Shown here piece after piece: positions 23,195-36,889 of a DNA stretch of 44,173 bases. The translations under genes and the position numbers were made by a program. How positions within the stretch are numbered: the stretch's first letter is position 1; every line of letters starts with the position of its first letter. The DNA comes from Ichthyophonus hoferi (taxonomy: Eukaryota; Opisthokonta; Ichthyosporea; Ichthyophonida; Ichthyophonidae). The DNA is taken from assembly GCA_002751075.1 (NCBI GenBank), contig NAOQ01000062.1, positions 76,891 to 121,063 of the forward strand. The letters run 5' to 3'. The notes beneath the pieces were generated by a model, which did not search any database, had not been told where the DNA came from, and was given only the letters and a program-made list of their open reading frames with translations.

Positions 23195-26100
23195 GACTAA
23201 GTACTCACTGCTGGTTAAAAAGCAGCTAGGTTTTGCAATATTTGGATGTTATTACTATAGGGTGGGTGAGGAGGTGCTGTGTTGCATTGGACGTCTAATA
23301 CAGTGCAGTCCTGGCTTTTGTCAACTTTGTGAAGCCTCATATTTCTGGCTTGAATATAACTAGATTTGCTTTCAGCTCTGTCAATTTTTAGGGTAGAACT
23401 GATTTTATTAGCACGCCATCTAAGTAAAAGGATTTTTCTCTAGTGTAGCCCGACACATAACTTACATACATTATTGGCAAATATCTCGCATATTACAAAC
23501 ATGTGGTCTACATAATGTCATAACAAAACTATAAAAACATGTAGATGGCAGCACTAGCAAGTAAAACATTGAAAGAAAGTGCCAAGATAACATGTACTTA
23601 ACGTAACAATAATTTAATCCCATGACAATTGGTTACGTGATCTCTCTATGTAAATCAATCTTTAAACTAGAATTCTAATTGAATAAAATATAGCACATAG
23701 ATGCGATCAAAATCTGCAATATAATGAATTTCAGCATACAAGATGTATCTGCCACGTACTTAACATTACATATATTGACTAAGATTAGTGTTGACTTCAT
23801 AAATGAATATACAATCCTAGAAAATTTTAATGATATGCCGAATGATTTATCTGAGACAGATACTACTATGCTAAATAATTATACCTGACGAGTAAATTAA
23901 TTATCAAAATTTTAGCATTAGCACACATAGTTGTCCTGTATATTTAAATTTGTCTGATTATTCGTTTTGGTATTTTGACCTGTTTTCAGCGTGTACGTAA
24001 ACACGGATTAGGCCTTTAAATCATTATTATGCTATAGTGTTAAACATTGCAAGTTACTAGCATTTATATTAATTACTTCCAGCCTAAAATTACATGTATA
24101 TAATTACGGAAGACTAAATATCATAATAATACTTGCCTTCAAAGATTATACAATATGTTCTTACCCTCAATATTGAGTTTTTTTCAACTCTCTAACTGTT
24201 CCATATATGCAAATGCTGTACTTTTTTTTTGCAGTTGGTGTAGCGCATTTTACAAATTATAAATTTATTGCATAATTTTTCAATATGGCATAATCAACTT
24301 ATTTTATATTATTTAGAATGAGTAAAACAAAATTGAAGAATATTTTGCTATAAATTTATAATTGATATTGGTAATACTATTCTAAATCGACATTTAGTTA
24401 GCCATAAATATATTGATCAACCTGATGTGTTGATTATCGGAAAAAAAAGCCCCCTAGACATAAGTTACTATAATTAAAAAGCTTTAGCTAGCTAAACTTT
24501 AATTAGTCAGTGTAGGATGAGATGAGGTTATAACCATATAACCCTAACTAAATAGTTGATATTATAAACTGGACGGGCATACAGTGTTCATATCAAGGAA
24601 GGCTCCACAGGCACCCTAGCTATATTGAGAACTGGAAAGGAGAATAGTAGCATAGAGATAGTACCCTTTGAAAAATATCTCTTACTAGGCCACAACAACC
24701 CTTACCAGAATGATTAGCACAGTTGACATTATTATTGGGACAGGACAATTTATAAGCCTAGAAATAAAGCCAAAATAAAGAATGCATCTTAGGTGACTAG
24801 GAACTACAATAGGCAATATCGCCAAGATAGTGCATATAAAGGAGTTATATTGGGTAGTTTTAGCACTTACAACGAACTTTGTCAAGATATATCGCAACAG
24901 TATTTACAATATGTACGAATTAAAATTTATTAGAGATTATTTCAATTTTTTCTAGGCTCTACTAATATTACATTTTTCCAGTGTGAATTGCAGTTGCTAG
25001 ATAAGACTATTTTTTATTAGTACCAACTTTCGAAGTTATGTATTATTCTATATTTTATAAAGGATGATGTTTAGTGAAGCATATATAGACATTATCAGCA
25101 GAGAGTACTTTCACAACAGTTTATGTATGAACAGAGAAAAAATGGGGCTGGAAGCTTTGGGCAGATCGCAAAAATAAAAATAAATAGCAGACTAGCATCC
25201 ATTCTAGCAATAACTTGAACTTGAGAATCTTGCACGAGTTTTTATTCTTTGTGCACCGTGCACCTTATCATTTGAAGTAAAATGCTTTGCTTTCATATAT
25301 TTGTACTAGTTCCATATTACATGTAATCGCTCTTTAATATTTAAAACTCAAGTCATATTTAAAGGGATAATGTGGTCTATGTATGAGTAGGTAAGGAGAC
25401 AGTAGTTCGATTCATGAGACATAATTTTGAATATTCACTATGTAAACGCATTGGTTTGATCAATCCAGAATATACTAGACCAAGCGTTTGGACTACAGTT
25501 CTGCTGCCCTAAGACTATCTAGATTATTCTTTTCTTTGTTTTTTGATTTAGAATTTTTTGCCGTTCTAACCCCAGAAATGTCCTTTTAGCTTTCTTACAT
25601 AGTTACTTTTATAATAGTTGCTGATTGTTAATATTAATAACCAATAAATAGTTAGATTTAATGTTTAATAAACGATTAGTTGTCATTTTCCCACCTAACA
25701 AGTCTGGAAATAGCTATTATGACCCCCAAGGAAGCTGTATATAATGCTAAAACCAAAAATAGAAACGTTTCAGCCCAAATAATTGAATACATAACGATTC
25801 ATAATATTAATTAATATATATTTACTATTAATATTTCAGTATTGGTGTGAGGAATCTGAGATTTCGGTTTACCTAAGAAGCCATTTTTGTGATAGTGCTA
25901 ATTGTGCCTGAACGCAGTTAGAGATGTTACTGATGACTAGTTCACCAGCTCCTGTATTACAGATTTGACTGAGTGATGACCACCGCTTTATGGATTGTTA
26001 TCAGTTTTTAATTGATTTAAATATCTATCGATATTATGAAATATCATGATTTTTCGTTTCAAAATTTTCTTGTAAAACATTATTATCAACAATAGAGCGG

Positions 26101-26360
26101 AAAGCAAATGTTCTTATTGTACATGTACATTCCCGACAGATTAAATTCGCATATATTGCCTATTGTATTTCTCCTTGGCCGGTTTTGGCGCTTTTTGGTA
26201 AGAGGGATAACGTATGCAGGGGTCATTTATTGAGGTAAACCATAGTACCACATACTCATGGTGGGTACAAAAACATTGGAACAATCAGCCCGCATGTTTT
26301 TGTTAGCCCCTTGCTGTATGTCTAGACAATAAAGAGGAAAAGGAAACTTTCTAACCAGAC

Positions 26361-26396
26361 AGCAAACACTATTCTCAGCAGAAAACAGTGTTTGCT
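26361..26396. repeat. Perfect 10-bp inverted repeat with 16-base loop
   Basis: AGCAAACACT and AGTGTTTGCT are exact reverse complements separated by 16 bases. Pairing does not extend outwards, so it is too short for a microRNA precursor and has no poly-T tail. It may be chance in this length of DNA. Confidence 0.5.
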
Positions 26397-29184
26397 AGAA
26401 ATGACTCGGATTGAGATTAACTTTTGTAGACCATATAAGGCATAGAGCATACTGTTTATCCGAATTCAGTCTCGCTGGCTCACGTGTTTAGAATAATATT
26501 TATAAATTAAGGACTGTGTGGTTGTGACAAGGCTTCTAATGCTTGTTTACACTGTAGTCCGCTACCTGACATGCGTCATTGTCCGAGTAATGACTTAAAA
26601 CATTGACTGAAAATGTTTACCTTATGTTTTTCTCGTTTCTACAAAGCCGGGGAACGCTATTTTCTAATCCGATCTCTTCTGTCATCAAAAAGACACGTGC
26701 GAGTTTACTACTAGTAATATTGTTAAACTGTTGCAGTCGCATTTGTTTGACATATGTTTAGACGTAAACATACACGTGGATTCTAACAATACTCGATTAA
26801 TGGTTAGGAGAAATCTATTGGTTTATTTTCCAAGGATTTTAATTGGATGATGACTATTTCTGATCAATCTGGTACTGATAATAAACACTTAAGAAAGAAA
26901 ATGCATTTATGTTAGGTCTTACATTAACAACCTTAAAGACCTTCAGCGTCCTAAGAGAACGTATACGAAAATATATTACATGACTTATTTGAAATATTAT
27001 TTTGCTTTACGTCTTTATTTACTATGTTTTTTAAATACACAGCATGTCATGCCTGGAATGATGCAGACTGTACAGATATTTTAGTACGACTTTCCCCTAG
27101 GTATGATAATGTTAGTAACACACAAGTTATCAGGTCTAGCTACATATACAACATAGACAAAGTAACTATAGTTATTGTTATCTAATTAGTTAATGTTGGG
27201 TTCTGATGTAGTATATATACAAAATGATATATTTAGAAATTGTAGAGCATTTGTCTGACACGCCAGGGACTCTTTATTTTGTAGTGATACCGAATAAACC
27301 CTATACAGTTTATATTCTAAATTTTCTGCTTGAAAATAGTCGGCTGCCACCCTGTACTATGATACAGAAATCTTATATCTGTCTTGACTTGACCATATAC
27401 AGCTATGAACCTAGAAAAAGTGCCAGTAGTTATTGGGTATTATTAATAACAATTCAAGTTCCCATAGAAACATACAGTTATACAGTTATTTTTGTACAAT
27501 AAACAGAAGCATTCCATATCGTTTTTCATTGCTATCTTCTTATGATGAAGGTAGCTAACAGGAAAGAATAATGAATGGAACACAACATGCCAATTCACCA
27601 AGTTATACACCTGAAATGATCCAGGCAATGTTAACCAAATCTAACATAAATTATTGAATAATGCTTTAAAATCTCTTTATATTGTCTATATATAGATATT
27701 ATTTCATATGGTAACCATATATTATATTGACTAACAAGTAACCAATAAATAAATAACTATGAACTTTATAACTATGTCAGTAAAGAGCAAGTAAGTACTG
27801 CATAGTAATAATGTTATAAAAGTAATCAGGTTGGAGAACTGGCTACTACCGGCAATTATAACAGTCCTACCAAGTATATGTAGAGTTGTGCGTGGTACAA
27901 TACAACCTCAATGAGCATGTTGTATGTAATTGTATTATCTTACTAACACTAGACAATAGACAGAACGTGATAGACTTTGTTGGAACTAAGTAGTTTAAAG
28001 CATCTCTGAGTTCAGAACAATAGTGTGTCCTATAAGCAGAAAACACAAAGGATTTAGCTTGTCTCCTACCTAATGATAACTATTTAGCCCAACGAGAGAA
28101 AGACAAACACACTGTATGCCAAATAGAATTCAGTATAACAGAGGCTGCTTTTATTTATAATAACTTGAATCACATTTAAATGAAAGAAAAGAATAATGGA
28201 TACAAAGAAATATTAACAAGAGGTATAACACTAGGAGAAGGAAAGAAGCATTATAAGTGTTAAAACATAACGCAGGGGTCACTTGAAGGTAATAGGTATG
28301 TATCAAGCACAGGTAGGAAGTTTGTACCCCTGTTAGAAAATGGAAATTAGTGGGTTGATTGATATTGTAATGCTATAATAATAGACTTTAACTATAGTCT
28401 GTAAGGGAAAGGATAAGTAGTTCGTGTTGTTTATCTGTATGTAACACGATAATAAGTCATTTTGTTGCCAATTAAATTATCAATTAATATGTCACAAATG
28501 TTAATCAAATGAATAATTGGATAATTGGTATAGTCTAAGAGAAAGAACAAACAAAAGTCATAAATATATACTTTGAATAGAACAGACTGGATATATGCTA
28601 AGCTTGGTCTAGATATATGGTGGTTTGGCACTGGTGATTGTGTTGGAATTTATACAATAATAGTGCATATATTCCAATGTATGATTTGATTCAATTGGAA
28701 TCAAAATTTGAAGGTTACATACTTCGTTATCTTCAGGAGTTGACATAATGTATATGTAGTATATGTACATAAAACATAATAGGTATACGTGTATATAAAT
28801 GTTCAATGTTGTGTTGAAACGCATGTAGGATCAAATATGTACACTTTTATATTTAAAATTATATCTAGATGTTTCATGATAACTTGTACATGTTACGTAT
28901 ACGTAATTTGATATAGATGTGAAATATATTATATATTGAATAATAATAAATATAAGGTAGCACCATCCCACTATCATACCAATTTTTGACGTGTATGAGA
29001 GATGTGTAATGTAAGACTGTGATGCAATGTGTTGGATTGGGTTTTGTTTAAATATTGCCTGAATATCTACGTAGGTATGTGACATAGTGTGTATGTTATT
29101 TGTTATGCCTTACTACATGTACTTGTGAACGTGTAGTAACAGTGGCTGTGATGGGATGATGAGTAGGGCTAAAGCAGAACATAC

Positions 29185-32100
29185 CTGCTGTAGCAAGGCG
29201 TCTTTCAGACATGCCAAAAGAGTCTGAACCACCTCTGGCCGACTATTGTAGCCCATTAACCCAACCCTCCAAACTATGAAAGCGATAGAGGGATAGAGCG
29301 ATCGAGAGATAAAGAAATATAAGTCAGTTGGAAAAATCTACATGTATTCAAGGAGAATTTCTTTCAACCCATTTGTTGTTTATTATTATTTCTATTCCTT
29401 ACCTTAACGTACCCTTCCCTTTCACATCCTCGCTTCTTTGTTTACTATCTCTTATCTCTTTCCTCTTTCTATACTACTTTTCTTTCTTTTACTCACCCGT
29501 TCCTCTGTTTTTTTCCATATGTAAAGCCGTTTATATTATCCTACTATTTACCCTATTTATCCTACGAGTTAGCCTCCCTTCCCCGTCCCAAATTTATTTA
29601 ACATTTAATGCCAATTATATACTATGAAGTACCTCACAACCCTATGTTTTCCTCCTTCTTGGGATTTATAATCTTCTTATACTATACATATTCTATACCT
29701 AGCAATAATTCAATCTATTACTGCTAGTATCTTTATTTTTCATTTTTCCATCTTTATATCTCTCACTTACAATTGGCATCTAAACATCTTCCTCTTCACC
29801 TTTATGATAGTTATTTGCAATAATTTTATATCTGCGGATTATAGAAACTACATTATAATATGAATGCCAACATACCACTACCTACCTTTTCCTGCAAGCT
29901 CACCAAGACCGTTACCTATTTCCAGATTATATTTCGCTAAAAGGTAGGTAGTCACAGCCTTACCGTCAATGCCTTCAGGAATACACACTGTGCACATAGT
30001 ACAGTATAGCATTGTATAGTATAGGTTAGGCTAGGACAAGATACACATCATAAGAGGTGCAGAGGAGAGGACAAACAAATAGACATTGCAATAGAAATAA
30101 TAATAGAAATAAAAATAAAAGTATAATTGGAATTATAACGAAATATAAAGAGAAAAACAAATAAAGCTAATAATCGACATTGAAAGATAAAATAGGAGGA
30201 CTGAGTTGAAACAAGTTTGGTCAAGAGCGGTATGTATGTATATGTATTATACCAGTAGTAAGGCTGGGTAGGCGATGCTCAATCTTAACATGTAGAGTCA
30301 GTCCCATCTTCTCTAGACCAGTCCACAAGGCCTCTGATTATGGATCAGGCCTAAGTGTTAGTGATGGCTTGTATATGTATCAGTATATATGTATATGTGT
30401 TATATGCCTAGAAAGGAAATACCAGTGAGAAAATGTAATTAAAAAAAAACAGTATAGGGAAGGGGAGGGAGAAGAGTATGAGTGAAGACAGAAAGAGAAA
30501 GCGTGTATGTAAACGAGAAAAAGAAGATATTTCTTATGATAAACATAGACAATAAGCGAAAGGGGGGAAAAAAAAGATAAAATAAGAGTAAACCATAGAC
30601 TATAAGGAATGAAAGAGAAGGGAGAGAAAGAGAGAAAAACCTTTTAATATATATCTTAAAATAAGTTATGTATTTACTGTATACGAGAAACCTGCACCAA
30701 AATAAATGTACAACCATCTGGTACTGATGTGACTAGATATAAATTAATGGAAAAAGGAGAGAAAGGATAGATAGAAAGAAAATAGAAAAGGAAATAAAAC
30801 AAAAATAGTTGGGAGGTTAAGTATGAATAAACCAGTACCAGCATTTAGCCTATGGCGAGCCCATACGGCAGGCAATGTTTCTTCCCCTACCAGGCACAGG
30901 GCCTCTCGCAGGGCATAGACCATACTGATAGGGGCGGTGTGGTGGTAGGTACGGGGAGCACCTCCAGGGGAGAACAGGTACTTGGCTATCATGTTCATGT
31001 CCAGATACCAGTTCGCTACCTATAGAGTACAAATGGACTGGTCTGTTAGTAGTTAGTAAGAGGTGCGAAAGCACTGCGTTATTTGTTTACTTTACTTATA
31101 TTGTTATTGACATAGTCTATCAGAAACAGTGATAGTAACATACCCGAGACGGTTTATTAGATAGAGGACTGTTTGTATAAATAAACATATATCAATATAT
31201 CAATATGTAGCCATGGAAGCAATACTATAAGACAATACCCGCCAAGGCCTTGCTGACACTGTCATATATATGCTATACATGGATTTATAGCTGTACCTAT
31301 ATGAATACAGACATACACTATATTATGCACTTATATCATACGACAGACATATACTATATTATATACCTGTATTTTATGGTAGGCCTGAAGTGTTGATGTG
31401 TTTACCATCAATAAACCTTACATGCATTATTAACCTTTATCATATACTTTCAACTACACACCAAACACACTATTACTCTTTTAAAAAAAGAAAAGATGAG
31501 ACGACAAAAAGAAAAATGGTGCCTCTGTTATGTGTTTTAGTGGATTTGGGTTGTTGAGGGAAATGAAGCAGATAATAAAAAACTTGTAGTTGCTAAAGCG
31601 ATATTATGCATAGAGAGGTTCATGTATGTACGTAAGCATAGTAGTAAGCATATAGGTATAGGAGTATGTATGTATGTTTGTATAAGGGTATAGAGATGTG
31701 TATACAGGAGCAATATACCGGTGTGGTCCTAGCGTTCATCTTGGTTAGTGCCCTTTGGCTAAAGGTCAGCGGGGAAATACCAGGAGGACAGGACAGACAT
31801 TTTTGACCGCCTGCATAGCAGGCATCCACCCCCCACCTGTCTACATACACTGGTAACCCGGCAATACTAGTGACAGTGTCCAGAAGGAGAAGGCAGTTGT
31901 GTTCTTTGCAAAGCTGCCCAATGCCTATATGCAGAGAGGGAGAGAGAGGTGTACGTGTATGTACATGCATAAGCGAATTTAAAAAGAGCCAATAAGGAGG
32001 AACAAATTGTATGAAGCAGTTAGAAAACAAAGAATAATGAAAGAGAGATGATAGGATTAGACGTCTTATAACCAAGTGAGCATTATCTAGTATTTATGCT

Positions 32101-35100
32101 GTAAAGCTATGTTAGACAGGCCTACCATCCATTGGTTGTTCAGCTCCCGTTGAGGTTTCAGCATGTACTAGGCCAAGTATCTGTGGGAATAAAGTGATAA
32201 GAATAATAAAACAATAGAAAAGTGTTGAGAGCAAGAGAATAACCAACCAAGAAAAAATGATATTAGGAATAGTCAAAAAGTTAGAAGGGTATTAAAAAAT
32301 AGCCAATAAGGGGAGAGGGATATTAAGGAATAACCAATAAAGGGAAAGTGTTGAAGTTAAGGAGACGGGGTGAAGGAAAAATACAAAGAAACAACGTGAA
32401 TGGTAGATGATGATGTACATATTAGATAGTTAACAGTAATGCACTGAATTATATGTACATACTGGAGATAATGGAAAAAGAGAGAGAGAAAAAAAAAAGC
32501 ATAAATAGAGAATGAAAATGCCAAATGAAAATGCACAGGCTTAAACCTTGAGAAGAATAAACATGGCTATCAACAAGATAGAAAATGAAACATCACAGTT
32601 AAGGTCAAGATTAATAGGTGCATTGGAGAAAGAAAACAAAGAATAGTGTATCTGTAGAAATAGCTATATATATTATCAGAGAGATTACATAAAAAGCGTG
32701 TGTATTTGTCGGCAAAGCTGCAATATAGTAAAATAAGGATAGAGTACAAAGCAGATGGCAAGAGTACAGTTGGTATATTAAAGAGCTATATGTGACTGAG
32801 GTTGACATTGACGTACTGTGGGTTTAAATTCTACCATAGCCTCTCTGATATCCTTTAAAGAGAAGATTTCACCCCAGGGTTTAGTGATGATCTTCATTTG
32901 GGCTCCATATCTATGTGGCATAGTATACTATGTTAATTACAATCACTATTACCAGATCAACGACAATCACTCCAAGGGGATCTATTTGAAACTGGTGTCC
33001 CTAGCTTTATAATGAACCGCATTTAGTATAACTATTTCCCATTACTGTCTTGCTATACTATACTATATTGTCTACTTATCTTATTTTGTCTTTCCCTAAC
33101 TTATAAAAAGAATGAACGAGTGCTAATACATATGCATACAAAGAAACCTGATGAGTTGAGGAATAATGTAGAGTTTATTACGTACCTAGAAAACAAACAT
33201 AAAACGTTAACTACTGTATTATCTATCTTCTATAAAATACTGTCACATATTGATTGTTCTAATACGTAGTGAGATTAGTTAATTTTGTGCAACCTTTATG
33301 TTGTTATTAACGATCCCTATTGGAATTCTATTAGCTAATACCACCTCGAATAAAGTATAAAAACTGGGCCCAGACTGGTTCTGGGATAGGGTTTTTGTTT
33401 GTAAACGTGGCGTATACATTTATTTAAGTAGTTATGTTGTACGCTAACTCAATCTAAATGTGTTAGGTTTAGAAGAATATTAGAAACAGATAATTTAAAT
33501 AAATTATTTGTCACAAGTACACATAGAGAATCTGTCTCGTTTCCTTTTCAGACAGCTTGGAGCAATGCTTTAGCGTGTTTTACTCTCCCCCACCCCACTG
33601 CTTTACCTATTATTTTTAATTCCATACAAGTGGTAATACGATAGTATACCCTATATATAGTAGTCAAACTGACTGAGTTATTCATTTTTTACCGTATTAT
33701 AAATGATTGTGGGACTATGTAAATGCTTCTTTCTATTATACGAACATATCAATCAGCATGATCCTATCCCATAACACATTATTTTACTATTATATCTTTT
33801 ATCTGTACCACATATCATACTCTTACAACTTACCTAGAACACATATCCACACCACGCAGACCAAAGTAACCGTTAATGCAGTACAGCACCTTGTCATTAG
33901 GTTCCACTAGGTTGGCTACCGCAGCCTCCCAAGCGGCACTAAAAGGATAATGAGTTGAATGGTCATGGAAAACAAAATTAACAAATGAACAAGTAAACAT
34001 ATACGCTAACCTTTAGCCTTTATTTTTTTTGTTGAACAGCCACTGAAAGAGATTTGTTTTAATTGTGGCAAGTGTAAAACGAATAACCTTATAGCGATGT
34101 GTATTGTATATTACTGTAGTAAACAGAAGGATGAAAAATGTCAAGTTGCAGCATAATTTTATATACTTCTTTTGAATTTGAAATTTTGTTTCCTCCATCC
34201 ATTTTACAATCCCTAATAAGACAAACACAGATAGACCCAGTATATTTTTACCTACGTATGTATATATTAACTTGAATCCAGTCTCTCCATTTATGTATTT
34301 TTCAGTTACTTTGTCAATTACCGTTTTATATGGGTTTAAAATAACAAAAGCAAATTAATAAAACAAAAGTTGAAATAAAAGATACAAGAAAAAGTGCAGA
34401 GGGAAAAGAAACAAAGAAGATACTATTACGTTTTATACCTTCAATTTGCCAAAAATCCATATTATGTCTATTAAATTAATCATTAACAAAATGCATTATG
34501 TATACATATACCTGTAGCCCCTTACCTTCCTGTTCCACTAACTGGAACAGTAAATGCATTCTTGGTCTGCCACACATAACGTAGCATTGCCATAGTCTCC
34601 TCCATGAGTTGCAGAAAATGTGGGTCCATGTGCCCTACCTACAGAGAACATCTTGATTATAAACACTATTTTTATATGGTATATACTATATAACCCATAA
34701 TTTATGACCTATAATATATAGCATACATGATGTAACATATACCATACAAAATATAGTATATATGACCTATAACATAAAACACGCATATATATATATATAT
34801 GCTATAGTTCATCTTATTACTGTCTTTCACACAAAATTTGGGTATAAGATTACACACAAACACGTTTTTCTTTTATCTATTCTTTTATTGCTGCACTTTT
34901 AACTACTAGGGCTTAACTACAGGACTAATTTTATTTTTCATTCTTTCTATCTACATGCAATAAACCCAAACTGTTTGCACTAGTTATTATTAATGTATGT
35001 CCTCAGTTTCAACTTATTAAAAAAGTTTAAATCAGTATAAATACTTTTAAAAAATTATCTACTCTTTTCTGCAACCTTCTATTTGTATTAAGGTTTTTTT

Positions 35101-36077
35101 TTAAAATTTTGTTTTTAGTAGGCAAGGGTGTATATAGATGCACCGAAAAAAATAAAAATCAGAACATTCACACAACCAAGTCAGATGGATCATAATAATA
35201 TATATACATATATACATGTAAATAATAAATAAATACGGTTACCAAACCCTGGTCCAGCTTGATCTTATTCACATTATATATATGATATTTTATCCATCCA
35301 ATTCAATCTATTCCCTTCTTTATTCTTTTTTAAAAATTATGCTGGTTTATAGATTTATATTCTTAAACTGCATTTGGCCCTTGAATAATTTTTCACTTCC
35401 ACTTCCATAATGAAGTTTGAACTTAATTACACCAGTAAACCACATAAAACTTCTTACGCATTTAAATTCAATTTATACATTTACTTTCTATATTTTGAAT
35501 ACAGTAAACTAATGTTACTTTATCAGATTAAGCCCATATATATATTACACAATAGTAGGTTAAGACTATTAGCATATTTACTATATACAGCAGCTAATAT
35601 GTTTAAATTCTGTCATTACCTGGGGCGTTGCCATGGCCTGGTAGACTCGCGGGTGTGCGTTGCTTGGACCGGGGCCCAACATGAGCCTATAGGGTAATAC
35701 ATACAACGTACAGTGGTTAGAGTAGTTGGCTTTGAGGTGTTCAAAGCAGAAGCTATCATAATAAAACAAATGTAGGGGAAAAGGTATGTGCGTGATGAAC
35801 AACTAGTGGCAGCTCGTATATATGTACGTATACAAGCCCCTGGGGAGACAGAATAAAAAAGGAGCCAAAACTAAGATATACAGATAGTTTTATTTCACGA
35901 ATCGATTGCTAACCAAACCATTTTTATATTGTAGCCACACCAAGTGACAATAAGCGTGAAATCAGAAGATAACTACAGACTGGTTATTTATTATCTTGTC
36001 TGAAAACCTGACCTGGGAGGAGGGTCAAGTCTCTTAAAGACTGGAGCCAGTGGCACATCCAATTTAAGTTCCTCCAT
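29185..36077 (-). CDS. AGXT: Alanine-glyoxylate / serine-pyruvate aminotransferase, last codons unresolved
   Basis: PLP-dependent class V aminotransferase acting on glyoxylate with alanine or serine. Minus-strand exons: 36077-36013, 35686-35620, 34638-34526, 33938-33834, 32910-32817, 32180-32126, 31924-31719, 31019-30839, 30333-30253, 29987-29886 and 29273-29185. All join in phase, giving 386 residues to that point (human 392 in total). Visible: LGPGPSN near residue 25, the SGTGSAAWEAA cofactor-binding loop, [15 protein letters not shown] with Asp182, GGQK with Schiff-base Lys208, TYHHTAP, and VWRVGLMG with substrate Arg359. Spacing of Asp182, Lys208 and Arg359 is one less than human 183, 209 and 360. 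Exon 11 ends in a good donor (GTATGT). A last exon at 28630-28598 (phase 0, ten codons then TAG) or read-through for 23 codons are both possible, and neither ends in a clear peroxisomal tripeptide. Many motifs resemble bacterial family members. The substrate cannot be set from sequence. Confidence 0.93.
29999..30036. repeat. Short TATAG-type pentanucleotide patch
   Basis: Degenerate five-base units (AGTATAGCATTGTATAGTAT) lie in the aminotransferase intron just upstream of the exon ending at 29987. Confidence 0.6.
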
Positions 36078-36229
36078 TTTTGTTTTGAGAAAAAGAAAGG
36101 AAGACAATTATGATAGCACGCACAATCAAATTTTTACTATGCGGTTTTATGTTAAAAAATAATTAACGGAATATGAAAGACAAATGTGCGTTGACTGTGC
36201 TTGGGAATATGGCACAGTAACTGGAACTT

Positions 36230-36754
36230 AAAAATAATAAAAAAGATGTAAACAAAAAACGATTGGCTCAATCAATGGGCTATCTGAAGGCAAGATGGAT
36301 ATAATAGATGAGAAGCATGATTGGCTACAGTAACATTAAAATATGTTTACTAATAGATTTCTTTAAATAAATTTTGTAAGTACATTTAACTATAAATATC
36401 ATGAATATGGATGGGTCATATAAATGGGAATAGATTAAGATTGACCATTGATTACATGGGAAGCCGACCAGAGCACTGGTAAATAATTTGTTAAAATAAT
36501 AAAAAAGATGTAAACAAAAAACAATTGGCTTAATCAATGGGCTATCTGAAGGCAAGATGGATATAATAAATGAGAAGTATGATTGGTTACAGAAGCATTT
36601 AAATATGTTTACCAATAGATTGCTTTAAATAAAATTCATAATTACACTTAACTATAAATATCATGAATATGGATGGGTAGAACATTTTAGCTTCATTTTT
36701 ACGTTTTTCGGGTTATAAATGGTAATAGATTAAGATTGACCAATGATTACACTC
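36230..36754. repeat. Imperfect tandem duplication, about 262 bp offset
   Basis: Copy 1 is about 36230-36460 and copy 2 about 36492-36754. Shared blocks include AAAAGATGTAAACAAAAAAC, GGGCTATCTGAAGGCAAGAT, ATAAATATCATGAATATGGA and ATAGATTAAGATTGACCA. Copy 2 has an extra segment of about 32 bases before the last block. Scattered substitutions show the event is not very recent. Confidence 0.9.
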
Positions 36755-36810
36755 AGGGCCAATTAGAGGAAAATAATTGTTCTATCTTTTTTCCGATACG
36801 ATATTGACAG

Positions 36811-36850
36811 GATAGTATAATCCAGTATAGTATAGTACAATATAGCATAA
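36811..36850. repeat. TATAG-type pentanucleotide patch
   Basis: Units of AGTATAGTATAGTACAATAT type, related to the arrays at 40076-40139 and 42187-42257. Confidence 0.7.
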
Positions 36851-36889
36851 AGAATTTTTTCTATAGTCTGACAGGTAAAAGACGTCCTA

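Larger units (their letters stand above)
21768..29184. other. Gene-poor intergenic region, 7.4 kb
   Basis: DHPS ends at the left; the aminotransferase gene reads towards this region from the right, and its last exon probably lies in the right-hand part. The sequence is mostly unique and AT-rich and has no exon-like G+C-rich islands with paired splice sites. Items seen: a decayed tRNA-like segment at 23102-23194, a perfect 10-base inverted repeat at 26361-26370/26387-26396, and an open frame of 92 codons at 27224-27502 with no recognised relative and no coding bias. Nothing else is supported. Confidence 0.6.
36078..36879. other. Upstream region of the aminotransferase gene
   Basis: The aminotransferase ATG at 36077 is preceded by a pyrimidine-rich tract with no nearby acceptor AG, so transcription probably starts just upstream. 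The region is otherwise occupied by a long imperfect tandem duplication (36230-36754) and a pentanucleotide patch at 36811-36850. I see no coding sequence. Confidence 0.5.

Noticed and set aside
25400-25420. AGTTCGATTCA resembling a tRNA B box
   Set aside because: No A box or acceptor pairing upstream.
25930-25980. Two TGATGA boxes with a CTGA between, like a box C/D snoRNA
   Set aside because: No final D box, no terminal stem and spacing too short; chance motifs.
27224-27502. A 92-codon open frame on the plus strand
   Set aside because: No recognised relative, no coding bias and no splice or context support; AT-rich chance frame.
31620-32075. A 151-codon open frame on the minus strand
   Set aside because: Only 31924-31719 is the aminotransferase exon; the rest is intron.
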